Of a DNA stretch of 64,000 nucleotides, positions 49,822-61,602 are shown piece after piece. The DNA comes from Pomacea canaliculata (taxonomy: Eukaryota; Mollusca; Gastropoda; Architaenioglossa; Ampullariidae): assembly GCF_003073045.1 (NCBI RefSeq), contig NC_037599.1:19038555-19102554 (forward strand), read 5' to 3'. The notes beneath the pieces are model-generated. The model was not told where the DNA came from and ran no database searches. It saw nothing but the letters and a program-made list of their open reading frames with translations. The position numbers were made by a program, and so were the translations under genes. Each line of letters begins with the position of its first letter. Within the stretch, counting starts at the first letter, position 1.

Positions 49822-49990
49822 CTTTTCTCCGTATCCAATAAAGCGCGAATTTCTTCGAAATCAGGACACTAGCTGTAGCTTCTGCACGCTACAGAAAAGC
49901 TCTCGCGAAGGTTCTCGTGAACGCACTCGGTATCGATGGTGTTTATTATGAGGGTCGCTATGGCAATGGGGAGCAGTCATTGTACCAAGC
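49822..49990 (-). promoter_or_regulatory. 5' non-coding exon and promoter of calcyphosin-like gene A, with X-box-like site
   Basis: A minus-strand donor (AAAAG then GTATAT) ends a likely non-coding exon at 49822, matched by an acceptor (TTTCTTTAG) just before the coding exon. About 130 bp upstream, 49954-49967 reads GTCGCTATGGCAAT, an inverted-repeat site close to the RFX X-box GTNRCC-N2-RGYAAC with two departures. Confidence 0.5.
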
Positions 49991-50584
49991 TCCTATGGCC
50001 TTAAAATGCATTTACCAATAAGCAAATTCCTTCATTTGAAAAAAAGTTTACGATAAGAAACTCTCTTCAGTAAGTTCTGAGACGTGTTTTTCAACATTTA
50101 TGTCTGATCGGCTATGAAGGTAGATTACTACGATTCCTTTGACGACATGCTCTCGTTCAAGTCTCGATTAGTGTTTTGTGGACCTTATTGATCGTGTTGG
50201 ATGATCTCGATTCTGCGATTGATGTGTAGTATCAGGAATCAGTCTGTAATTAATTTGTGTACTGTTCTACACCAAAGAGTATATAACGAGGAAGTGATTT
50301 TTAACTTTTTCTGGGATCTCGCAGCTGATGTTATTATATACAGTGAATGTATAGCGTGCTTTATCTCTGATCGTATGGTCTCCCTTTCTCTAATTACAAA
50401 CAAGTGTTTTTCTGGAGTGTCTGCATTTTAATGGGATTTTTTGTTTTTTCCGTCCGTTATAACACTCGATCGTCGTTGTCTTCAAATTTTTTTTAAAAAT
50501 TCTGCTATGCAGAGAAATTTTTTTCTGTCATTTGAGAGGTGGACATTGTGTGTGTGTAGAACGAGAGTCTGCGCTAGCAGTTGT

Positions 50585-51060
50585 TACAAATCACATTCTT
50601 TTGGAAGACGATCAAGTAGCTGAGTTATGGACTTTCTGAAGCTTGTGAATGAGTCCTGTGGACACCCAGCAAGAAAAGAGTCGCAGTAGTCTAGTTTAAA
50701 CAGAACAAAAGAGCAGATGAGAATTTTGGTGTTTGAGATGGACAGAGAATGGTGAATAAAGCTGATCTTCCGGAGTTCATAATACGCAGAACGACAGATG
50801 TGAGAAACATGCTTATCTAGAGACATGTCAGTAGACATTATGTAGACATTATTGTTGAAGTAAAAAAAAGAACATCAACATTCGCCTACCTGAGCAGACA
50901 GGAAGTTAAGTGTAAACTCTGGCTCACCTCTTTGGAAAAAATTATAGCTTCTGTTTTTTCGTTATTTAGTTTTAACTTGTTGTTGGTCAACCTTAGTCTA
51001 ATATCAGAAATACAATCTCGAATGCTCTGGTTACCTAATGGCAAATAAAGATATGAGACG
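50585..51060 (-). mobile_element. LINE (CR1/L2/Jockey-like) reverse transcriptase 3' fragment
   Basis: Minus-strand translations read CISDIRLRLTNNKLKLN and EKTEAIIFS (about 51020-50890), then LDKHVSHICRSAYYELRKI and LICSFVLFKLDYCDSFLAGC (50820-50630), the order found after the RT catalytic region in CR1/L2/Jockey-group LINEs. Frame changes show that it is a dead 5'-truncated copy. It lies between gene A and the 3' end of gene B. Confidence 0.8.
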
Positions 51061-51526
51061 CCAGAAGGGAGGAGGTGAGGATAAAAGATGTAGTGACACG
51101 ATAGTGATATGAAAGAGAGAGAGAATAAGCTCGATGAAAAAAAAAACACTTTATTTTTATACATTTCATCCTTTTTAATCATGACAAACAGTGTCTTCAT
51201 TGTACATAGTGAGCAAGTTACAATCATTTTCCGCAACAGTAAAACAGATGTTGCACAATGACAAGATCACTTTTTCAAACAAACAATAAACTATGGTGAG
51301 AAGCACCGTCACCATGAGTGAAGAAGATAACATTTTCAAAGAATACACAATAGTCAAAAATGTCTCCAAACAGTATTAAAAATTGATGTAAAAACATCAC
51401 AGGTGAACAACCATGACAATCTGTGGTCAAACTCTCACACTTCAATGTCACTATTATGTAAGTTTGAAATTATTCACATCGAGAGTGAGCGGTGTAGACA
51501 TCCGATAGATCTTCAAACCTTACATC

Positions 51527-51532
51527 TTTATT
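51527..51532 (-). terminator. Polyadenylation signal overlapping the stop codon of gene B
   Basis: The minus-strand sequence CGAAAATAAAG contains both the TAA stop (51528-51530) and AATAAA. If used, cleavage would fall 10-30 nt after the stop and leave a very short 3' UTR. Confidence 0.4.
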
Positions 51533-53953
51533 TTCGCGGAAACGGTGGTGGAGGATTCCAAGAATTGTTCATCATCAGTCTGAAATAGCTGTCATCGTCG
51601 ATGCTGTGGCTGATGCCAGCATAGTAATCTTCCCATTCCTTCCTCGTGACCTTTAAAACCAGATGTCATGAGGTCGAATTCTCGATTCATATAAACACCC
51701 ACAAGCACATAGGTATGCATGCACACATACAGATTATTATACTGAGCGTGCTGTCGTCTTCAACTATAGTACGTCTTCCATTTTTTAAAAAGAACAAGAA
51801 TAAAGGAATAATTTTTGTGCTAGTGTTTTTAAATACCATTTCGGCAAGGAAAACGGCCATAAATAAAACAACAGTTTGTAAATAAACATCTTGAACACAG
51901 TGGAAGATTATTTCCTTCACACTTCCTAGCATTCTCTCTTCATTGTCTTTGTCTCTCCCGTTCTCACCCCATCGCCGTGGTATAATATTATTATGGCCTT
52001 ATAGTTGCTGGAAGGCACAAAACCGACCCTCATCCCCCACGCATGCACAAACAATCACACTCACATTCACACGTATACTTACTGTTCCGTCCACGTGATC
52101 GCCAACCTCGAAGTTGGTGAGGAATTGCGTGAGAATCTCCTTCTTGCTCATCTCCCCGTTCTGGTACTTCGGGTGCGAGCGGACGTTGTATGAGTCCAGG
52201 ATGTCGTCAACAGTGATGACCCCGTCACCCGTCTTGTCTAGCCTGATGAACACATCCATCACCAGCCGTTTGCGTGCTTCAGACATTCCTGGCTAGACCA
52301 GACAAACAAACCACACAGAACTCCATTTAATACAGGTTTGTGTGTGTATCCCCATTACCTTAGCACAAATCAACCTAACTGTCCAAACAAGAAACATGTG
52401 ACAAGTGAATGTGTAGAAGAAATTTTTTATTTACAGTTGACCTAATTGTTTAGAGTTGGCGGTGTAGATGTCCAACTGAGCTTGAAGAAAGGACGAGAAG
52501 GGCGTTGCCTTCAGATGCAAAAGACGACGATGAGACTCAAAAATCAATCTGAGGCTAGATAACATGTATGTGACTTTCACATCGGAAATGTCAAATCTTT
52601 GACTTATTTATTCTTTGAAGGATGCATGCGATAAAATCATTACTTAAATCAACAGATATTTAATTACGAAATTCTACAATGATTCGTGTGCAGAATTTAT
52701 TAGACAGATGTCTGTCTTTAAGGCAGTTGTACCTTCTCTGACAAGATATATATGATGGAAAGACTGGTCGTACCAAATCTAGGATACAAACCTGGCTTTG
52801 TCATGATAAAGGAATATACCAAAATTGGTGATATTTATCGATTTATTTCATGAAAATCTTCTCAAAGACTGAAAAAATTTGTGTTTTTGAATCTCAATGT
52901 ATTTTTTTGAAGAAGGTACAGTTTCGTAGTGTTAAACAAGATGTATTAAAACATGATCTTGCAAAGTAAATAAAGCTGGAAAATATAACCTTTGTATTTT
53001 TTTCTGTGTAACCAAGCCATCAGCACTTAACAGGCTGGATCCAATTCTTTTTAATGGTGCATGAATTTGTTTTGAAACAAAGCTTAGCACTTAAATTCTT
53101 TGAATCTTGAGATTTCTATTTCTTTCTTTCCGGTTCGGACGTACTTTCGAATAAAAGTAGAAATAAATACCTGAATGTGTGTTTTCAAGAGAATTAGTTT
53201 TTGAGTTTTTGGTCCATCCTTCACTCCCTTCCCAAGATAGTAAATCAGTCAATGCACATGCAAACTCTGGTCGCCTGGAAACTGTTCTATTAGGCACTTA
53301 CCCTGACGGCGGCCAGAAATTCATCATAATTCATATAGCCGTTTCCGTCCTTGTCGAACGCGTCGAAAACAGTTTTCAGTTCCTCTTTCGACATCCGGGC
53401 AACCACTCTCTGACATCCTTCCACGAACTCATCAAATGTCAGCTTGCGGTCACCGGAAGTGTCCATCAGTCGGAATTTTCTGGAAATCAAGTTCCACAAA
53501 TTTTCACGCCTCAAAATCTTTAAAAGGGTCATTATTTTCAGGTAAAGTGAAACTGGACAGGAGTAGTTGAAAGCAATGGGGAAAATGGACACGCGCCTTT
53601 CACGGACCACCGGTCGATTTAACCACATCTATCAGTCCCTTCGACCACAGTCAGACTACTGGGGATGGGGAATGGTGTTTTATGCCGAGACAAGTTATAT
53701 CAAGGCAAAGCAGTCTGAGAAAGAACAGCATGCCCGAGATGAGATGAAAGAAGAAAGGGAAGATGAAACTTTTTCTGTTAAAAGACTTCTGTTAGAACAC
53801 CTCCAGAGAGCCAACGTACGTGCCAATGCTTTTGATGCCGGAGCAGCCGTGCTTCAGCGCCATCAGCTTGAAGCGCTCGATGGGGTCGCGCTCCGTGGCG
53901 AGCTGCTGGGCGCACTTCTGGGCCAGCATCCGGTCGTGGGTTGGACAGTCCAT
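51528..53953 (-). CDS. CAPSL: Calcyphosin-like EF-hand protein, gene B
   Basis: Four coding exons from 5' to 3': 53820-53953, 53302-53479, 52083-52292, 51528-51650, giving 214 residues in one frame. ATG at 53951-53953. The N-terminus has ERDPIERFKLMALKHGCSGI as in CAPSL; EF1 DTSGDRKLTFDE, EF2 DKDGNGYMNYDE (canonical), EF3 [14 protein letters not shown]4 degenerate (VGDHVDGTVTRKE). The C-terminus YYAGISHSIDDDSYFRLMMN is followed by a proline-rich end (NPPPPFPRK) absent from gene A. Intron positions match gene A exactly, so the two arose by tandem duplication. Its coding exons are markedly richer in G+C at third positions than those of gene A. A strong acceptor 23 nt upstream of the ATG implies a 5' non-coding exon near 56.5 kb. 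Confidence 0.93.
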
Positions 53954-56503
53954 TGCTGTGTGTTGTCTGCGCTTTTCTGGGGGAAAAAAATGAAAAAAAA
54001 ATAACAGCTGGAAAACAGCTTGCAACACCTTGTCTGGATTTCAATCTGTGACCCGGTTGAATATTGTTACACGAAAGAAATAGTCAGACTAGCTGCAAAA
54101 AGGCCGGAACGTGGTTAACAATGTCTAGAGCCCGGTATATGCGAATGCCCAGCCTTCTCTGATCAATCAGCAAAGCCTCTGTGTAGACAAGAGGAGCTTA
54201 CTAGCCGCAGGTACGAGAACACCCGAACAAGCAGCCTGCATCATTTTTTTTTTAATTTGACTTTTCACAGTTTCTCCTCACTGAGCTGGCATTAGAGAGT
54301 TTTTCGATGAAGATTGGATGACGATGTGAATGGTCGGATTAATTTTGTTTTCTTTAGCTCCGTGTAAATGTGGCAGACAATCCGGAATCTCGAGGTTCCA
54401 ACAATCGTGAAAAAGGAATCATTTCCCCCTCTCTTAGAAATCATGTATTTCTTCCTTTTATTAGTTGTTTCGGACGTTCAAGACTTCAGTCGCAGAAAAA
54501 TAGTCCTTTATTTCACACTCTTCTGCCTATCGTAATATCTCCTTAATGTCTAAAATTCTACTGCTTTTAATACCTGTTCACCATGGCTTTAAATCATTCC
54601 ATACAATCACTCAGCTGTCACTGAGTTGGCCACAGTCGAAATGCTTGGCTGTAATCCTGCGTTTGTGTGGAGAAATCCTTCCGCATCGGATTTTTTTTTT
54701 CCTGCCTGCCCTCGCTGTTTGGAGTGAACCCTTCAGATACACTTATCCACCCAAGTATTCACACTCATGTTTACACCCTCCGTATGTCCATATACGCTTG
54801 TGCCTCTCCTCAAAATGCCTTAATTTTCAAAATGAATTAATATAAGGCGTTTGTAGTACCACTCTCATGCAGTGTAATTCATTGGTAATTTCCCGACTCC
54901 TCTCCATTATTGTGGATGACCCAGGCCTGCTGTTCATGTGTTTCCATAGTATCGAGACAGTTTTGACTAGGTCTTTCACATTCTTTGTCGATCAGCCATA
55001 ACAAATTAATTCAAAAGTTAATCAATAATAGTTTTTTTACCATTAAATGAAAGGAAATTATATACGTGCGTCTTTAAAAAAAAGTTCCTAGATATATTTA
55101 CAAGTAATTATAATTTATAATCATCGACAAACTTTGCCAGGAGGAAAAAAACTAGACAGAAGAAATGTTATTGTTTTTGAAGCATCGCTTCCCCCTAAAA
55201 ATTACCTGCCTGATCTATCAGTCTCAAAACATGCAACGTAGGCCGTCAGTGCAGCTATAGTTTTTTTTTCTGCTGGCTTCATTAGCTATTGATTACAGAG
55301 ACCTTTACCAAGACCTTGGTACTTAAGCTCACATTCTATGTCGACACATAGCTGTTTGAGCTTAAACCCGATCATCGTAATTAGTTCAAGTGTGCATGGA
55401 CCTTTATTTTTCGTGCTTAGTCACGCGACAAGCTCTCTACTGTCTGGGAAAGTGTATAGCTGTAGGGAGGGTGTGTCGTGTTCAGATGCATATAGTGATT
55501 TTAACGTCTATAACGTCTATACTAAAAGGATTTACGTTTCATGTGGCTGTTGAATGTAAACAATTCATCCAATTACACACATGGTTCATCTTTAAACAAT
55601 ACGCAAACACATACATTAAATCCAAAGAAGGTTATATGTATATAACCTCGTCCAATTTGCTCAAACATTAACCTCCTTTTCCCACATATTTCTTACACCA
55701 GGGCAAAATCACGCACACACGCACGCTCTCTCTTAAATTGAACATATATTTGGTCACACAAGCAAATTTTGCACATGATTTCATATTCTAGCTAACGTGG
55801 AATGGTTATAAGCATCCGAAGGTGTAAAGTGAATTTCTGATGCCTAAGTTATACGCAAGCGTTCCGTTCCACAAGTAACTCTTTGTCATACAGTGTCAAG
55901 GTAGGTCACGTCACCTGTAGCCGCTGTCCCAGTTACAATCAAAATAGAATTAATTCTCCAACATAATATTGAACGACCAGACATGTAATCTGACACTACA
56001 ATGGACAAACTATACAGGAGCGAATATTAATATATTGCGTGTCGTACAAAACATTGCAATACTCTCTCGTTAATCTATCCTCGGAGGCTGTTCGTCGTTA
56101 ACTTTTGTCAGTTGTGTGCGACACTAGCGAATAATGAATCCTTTCATGCGACTAGACTAGTTTGACGGCCTGGCTTTTCCTTTCAGTGTTGGAAATATTG
56201 AGAGATTGCAGTGTCTGTTTTGTAGCACGCAGACCTCTGCATGCACATACTCACGCAGTCACGCGCGCACACACACACACAAACACACATCTCCACACGA
56301 CAACAACGCACCACTATGCAACTCACTATGGTTAGCTTTGAGCTACATGTATTCATACAATAATTAACTGTCAAACTATCATATTGAGTTAACGTACATG
56401 AGAGCAACAGGTCCCTTGCACGTGTTCACAAGACCGCAGGTAAACGCGATTACCTCAAAGAAACTGTGAGAAAGAAGCTTAGAATGTCAGGAAGCATTCT
56501 TAC
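53954..56503 (-). other. 5' UTR end and first intron of calcyphosin-like gene B
   Basis: A long pyrimidine tract and CCCCCAG acceptor (near 53977) open the coding exon, and a good donor (GAGCAG then GTAAGA) at 56498-56503 closes an upstream non-coding exon. Between them only AT-rich sequence and a CA/CG microsatellite (about 56261-56287) were seen. Confidence 0.5.
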
Positions 56504-56700
56504 CTGCTCTGCACGCGCCCTGAACAATAATAACGTTTACGAAACGATCGAGTCGATCAGATGGGCGTTCGGCTAGCTTCGGCTTGCTTCGGTTTGTTTA
56601 CCATTCGTGACCAAGGCAACGGGCGTCGGCGAGGCTCAGTCGCGCGCGATATCGGTGTTGTTGGCGGGGTTTCCAACTGCGCAGCGCTCCTAGTGTACAC
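56504..56700 (-). promoter_or_regulatory. Promoter and 5' non-coding exon of calcyphosin-like gene B, with a consensus X-box
   Basis: 56607-56620 reads GTGACCAAGGCAAC, a full match to the RFX X-box consensus GTNRCC-N(0-3)-RGYAAC, about 100 bp upstream of the donor of the non-coding exon. The surrounding 150 bp are GC-rich with several CpG, unlike the AT-rich flanks, as expected of a promoter. Confidence 0.65.
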
Positions 56701-58984
56701 CATGCCAACTATATTGGTCGGGAAACAATAAACATCTCACATTACTTTGTTTTTTGTTTTCTTTCGATCACTTAGTATTAAGCAAAATATACTTTCATAG
56801 AAGAAGTAAAGTAATAAAGACTATGCACCTTGTGTATACCTGAGATAGACTTATAATTGCACGGAGACACCACCTGGCTGAAAATGTTTAAGTGTTGCGA
56901 ATGCATCTCTAACTAAAGATTTATAAATTTATAATTTTAAGTATTTTATGCTCTTCTTTCTGCAAAAGATTAATTAAAGACGTTTGTTTATTTATTTATT
57001 CGTGTCGATCTGTCTTTGCCATGGATATTCTAAAGGTATAGTACGTACGTAATTATGAAATAATGGTGTCTGTCGTAGACGTTATATGGCTGCTTTGTTA
57101 CTCCTCGAGGAGATAGGGCCGCAACAACACCTCACCAGCGGACCCTCAGTTGGGTCCATGTGGTTCCCATCGAGGTCTTTTGCGCATAATCCATGCAGTC
57201 TATGACCCTCAGTAAGATTGTCGGTGATAGTATGCAACCCAGTCTTGCGCCAGTCTTCCTTACGAAAGGTGACAAATGACAGTATTTGTCGACAACCCTG
57301 AAAGTTAAGTGCTTGATGCTTTTTACACTCTTTCCCCTACTCCCCGATGTTGAGGGCCCTATCTGGCTGTCCTGGAACAGCTGATGACTATATAGACGCG
57401 AGTGCTGTACTTATAGGGTGTTAGCCCAGTCAGCATGAATTTGGCTGAAGTGTAGTTTACTACAAAACGATCATACCTTAACCCTACCATGCCGTTACCT
57501 GTGCAGATTAGAATAGCGAGTAGATTAAGCGATCGAGTTGCTGTGCTTGGAAATAATGACACGAATAATTTAAGACTGTAGATTAATTGGTGTTTAAAAA
57601 ACTCCTAGACAACTTCAATCTTTCTTGAACTATATATATGTTAATCGGTTTGCCTTACTATGGATGTCTGTTTCTCAGCCTGTCTGTCTGTGCAATGTGT
57701 GTGTGTGTGGAGCGCAATATATATTACTTATGCCACAATGTTTACGTTATTAACTATTATATATGTATATCTCCGTCTGAAATCGATCTTTAGATAGCTT
57801 AGGACATGCAAGTTGCAGAAACTGCTGATCTCAACCAGGAAAATTCCGTCATTTCCTCATTTAGCAAGGACAAAAGTAAACAAAAAGAGACAATTAACCC
57901 ATTTAGTCTAGTCAATGCGGATCGATATTTTCTGATGCAAATACCTTAGGACAATGTTTAGTCATTTCCATAGGCAACGGCCGGAATGGCCTACATCTGT
58001 TTCCATGGTTATCCCAAAAATGCAAACAAAATTAAAAGCCTTTATCGCCAACAAGTGTCTTTTTTAAACACCATAGTATACATTTTCAGCAAGTATGTTT
58101 TAACTAACTTACTGGACGAACAGAATGTTAATTAAAAGTCGATCAGTCGTTGCAAAATGATATTTTTCTTATAAACAAAAGAACGTATTCACACTGTAAT
58201 CATTTTTTAATCTACGGAGATATTCATATGTGACATATTTTTCACGGAAGCTATCATCTTTCACTGTTTTATTTTAAACTGCAAATGTGTCAACCCATAT
58301 TTGTGTTACCCATAATTATGATATATAAAACATGCACACAAAAAAATATTATTTATTATTCAGTATATCTAAAATGGAGATCTCGAAATTTTAAAAAATC
58401 TGACTGGTTTTAGCTTGTATCCTACGAAAAATGAAAATAATTGCTCGACTAATTCACACCAGTCACTAATTATTGATGGGAGACTACTCCGATATATCTA
58501 CAGAATATATTTTTTGAAACGATGAAAGTAGCTTCCCCTGAGTTTGGTGGCTCACGCAGTCTATGGCATCTGACAGATTTGACGAAAATGGTGTGGATCC
58601 TTCGTTCTGGAGATAAAATTCACCTGAATCTAAGCCTGATAGGGAATAAATGCGTAACTTGGGGGCTCGCAGTGACCATGAGCTTTACCTTCCTGGGCTA
58701 ACTGTAATCGATGCAAAACACTCAAATAGCCCTATTGTTCAGCTCATCTACGGCGCAGAATTCCACGCCCCTGCATTCTCTTCGATACCTCTGTTCAGTC
58801 ACAATCACCTTAACATGGCGTCGCATGTGCCACCCGAGTACCCCTGATATCATAATTTTAAAGAGAAATATGTTTATAATTAGTGATTCACAGAATTAGC
58901 ATGCAACGATACGAGCGATATGTAGTTGACACCGCATTGAGCAACAATGTAGCATAACACTAACTGATCTTATCCACTGTGCAG
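56701..58984. other. Intergenic region between gene B and CZIB
   Basis: Holds a LINE fragment (57110-57300) and otherwise AT-rich sequence. The CZIB initiator exon should lie here: its first recognised exon begins after an acceptor with the second codon, so a small upstream exon ending in ATG is expected. I could not place it with confidence. Confidence 0.5.
57110..57300 (-). mobile_element. LINE (RTE-like) reverse transcriptase fragment
   Basis: Minus-strand translation KTGARLGCILSPTILLRVID then DYAQKTSMGTTWTQLRVRW (57258-57132) resembles the RT motif TGVRQGCILSP of RTE-like LINEs. It ends in a stop and the surrounding sequence does not continue the domain in frame, so it is a short relic. 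Confidence 0.65.
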
Positions 58985-61602
58985 CCAAAGGTCGCTCTGC
59001 AGATTCAGGCACAGATGGAAAACATCACCAACTTAAAGACAGAAGGCGATGACTTCAGGTGGTATCTGAAGGTATATCTAAATTTTCGTGCTTTACATGC
59101 ACATTCACATACAGGATCACAGATGATAATGATGGTGATATGGGAGTGGGTGAATGGTGGGGTTGACAGTTGTACTACCCAGGGATGCTTTTGGAATCTG
59201 CACTGATCATCAGTATGCCATGCAGCCTTCAACACATTAACTTGTCCATTTATCAAGAAGCAACTTGACATGTAGATTGCATTATTGGTATGCCTTTACT
59301 TACTGAATGTACAGTGTCATATATATCATTATACTGCTTAAGCTGATTGTTCATGTCAAAGTATTATTATGGTGTCATAAATTATATCAGGATCATTGCA
59401 GGAAAACTATTTCAATGTTTAGAATTCAAAGCTTTAACTTGCATCCATTAGAACTGTTTTGAACTCGCACTTCAAATCAAGTAGCTTTGACTTACACAAG
59501 TTTTAGGACGCAAAGAATGTTAATTAACTTTTTTGTTTAACTTGTAGCTTAATTTGAAGATGTATGAAAAATATATATGCTTTGACTGTTACAGATGACT
59601 TTAGTCATTATGGTTTTAATGTTTTCAGCTGAAATGTGAAAACTGTGGTGAAGAGACACCAGACTATGTGTACTTAACTGCTTCAGTAAGTCGAGTTCTG
59701 AATTTGCACATTTTTGGACATGATGTCACAGAAAATAGATTGGCTAGTTGAAGAATAAGGCTATAATGCTTTAAGTTGACAAAAATATTGATGGACATTT
59801 GCTTATGTCTGCAATGATTTGACTCTGATGATCCACAACATAATGTGATGGTCACATGACTTATGGTTAAATAATAATAATGCACATTTTGATCCTTGTA
59901 TGACAGGTTATCTCAGTTAAGTGTTTTTCTGTTGTGACCAATATTTAATGAATTCTAATCTGATGAAACACAAAAATCTTAACAGAAGTATCCTTTATTC
60001 TTTCTTAGCCATTTAAAAGTATTATTTGCAGCATTTATTAAACCAAGAGTTGTTTATGTCTTGCATGGAAAAAAGTTCTGGTATTCTTGGTATTCCAGGA
60101 AAATTATCCTTTGGCAGGAGGTAGAGGTGACGCAAGCCTAGTGCTAAAATGTAAACTGTGCAAAAGAGAAAACTCAATAGGTGAGAATCATCAACTATAG
60201 ATATGTTTGATTCTATATTCATATGGAAGCCTGTAGCTTGCATTTTATTTTTATTTTAACAATGATTATAGAGGAATGTATGTTAAGTCAAAACATTTGT
60301 CTATTCAAATCAGCAGTAATTTTATTGGATTTCTAATAATAACTTCATTAACTTTCACTGTGTTTTCTTTGTTCTTTAGATATTATCCCAGACTCATTTG
60401 CACCATATACTGCAGAGGATGCAGGAAAGTTTAAAACTATAGTCAAATTTGACTGTAGAGGAGTGTCCCCTACTGAGTTTTCACCTAGGGTAAGTTATAT
60501 TAAAACTTGTTGTGGTTCATAATACTAATCAGAATGATTGTATAGTGCTTTAGTGTATAGTGAATCCCATCACATGTCAGCACTTCATATAACCTGGGTA
60601 TGAATATAGAATACAACTGAGAGGGCACAGGTATAAAATAATAGTATTCTGTCATAGAAAACACACATCTTAACCATGGACAGCACATGACTACAGCAAG
60701 AATGTACATAAATATTGATGTACAGAAATAACTAAAAATTTGTTGGCAAGTGAGTGTTTACATGGTATAGATGTTTGATGGTACAGTATTGGTAACCTTA
60801 TTTGACTTTATCTTGATGTATTTCAAGTATAGCATGTAATAGTGATGTTTCTTATTTTTTATCTGCTGCTTCTCAATGTTCTTTCATTTATTTCACCAGC
60901 TGCAAATAAGTTACCAGATTAACCCTCAGTTTAACAGCCTATAAATTTCTTTGGTGATATTTAAAATGTTTTTTAAGAGTAAAAAATATTTCATATAACT
61001 TATAAGATAATAGAATTCATAAAAAGCTTAAATTTTTCTCCTTGCTTAAAAAGTGGAAATATTATGCATGAAAATGTATTCCTGCTTGAGAAGGTAAATG
61101 AATAATTTAGATTTATCAGCATTGTTATAATTTATTTTCTAAGGTGGGCTGGATTGCAGAAGGTACAGAGTCTGGTACACCATTCAGCATTGATCTGAGT
61201 GAAAAGGTATGAGAAAAAATATTGCCTCAACCCCTGCCTGATACATTTAATCCGACAAGACTATTGCAGGTAGCAGGAGCATTTAAAGCAAAGTCTTTTT
61301 TTAAATCTATTATAAACACTTTAACATAATTCAATTTTCAGGAAGATGAAACTTTTCTGTTAAGAAAAATGCAAAACAACCATCCCCTAATATTTATTTC
61401 TGCACCACTAAGTACTCAGACAAGTGTACTTTTCTTGAAAAACCGTTTATTAGTGCTTCTTTCCATCCTATTCTTATTTAGCAATTACTGAAAAGAGCAC
61501 TGTATTAACTTTTTTCAGGAATGGTATGACTATGATGAAAAGGCTGGTGAGTCTGTCAGCATCTCTGAGGCAGGTTTCCAGTTTGTGCATGTGAAGCAGT
61601 GA
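58985..61602 (+). CDS. CZIB: CXXC motif containing zinc binding protein (C1orf123/UPF0587 family)
   Basis: CZIB is a small conserved zinc-binding protein of poorly known role. Six exons: 58985-59071, 59629-59685, 60099-60180, 60380-60489, 61144-61206, 61519-61602, giving 160 residues without an initiator methionine (human 160 in all). Sequence hallmarks: [17 protein letters not shown] and DDFRWYLK at the start, two CXXC pairs (CENC, CKLC) that form the zinc site, [43 protein letters not shown], and [12 protein letters not shown] near the end. The first exon is preceded by a good acceptor (CCACTGTGCAG) and no ATG is in frame, so the start codon is on an unlocated upstream exon. Confidence 0.95.

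Noticed and set aside
53567-54004. 145-codon plus-strand frame opposite gene B exon 1
   Set aside because: It is antisense to a GC-rich coding exon that matches CAPSL; the plus frame has no family resemblance.
56261-56287. CA/CG alternating tract as a possible regulatory Z-DNA element
   Set aside because: Short common microsatellite in an intron with no other supporting signal.
58650-58847. 65-codon plus-strand frame as a CZIB first exon
   Set aside because: It ends in a stop before any donor and has no relation to the CZIB N-terminus, which needs only a methionine before PKVALQ.
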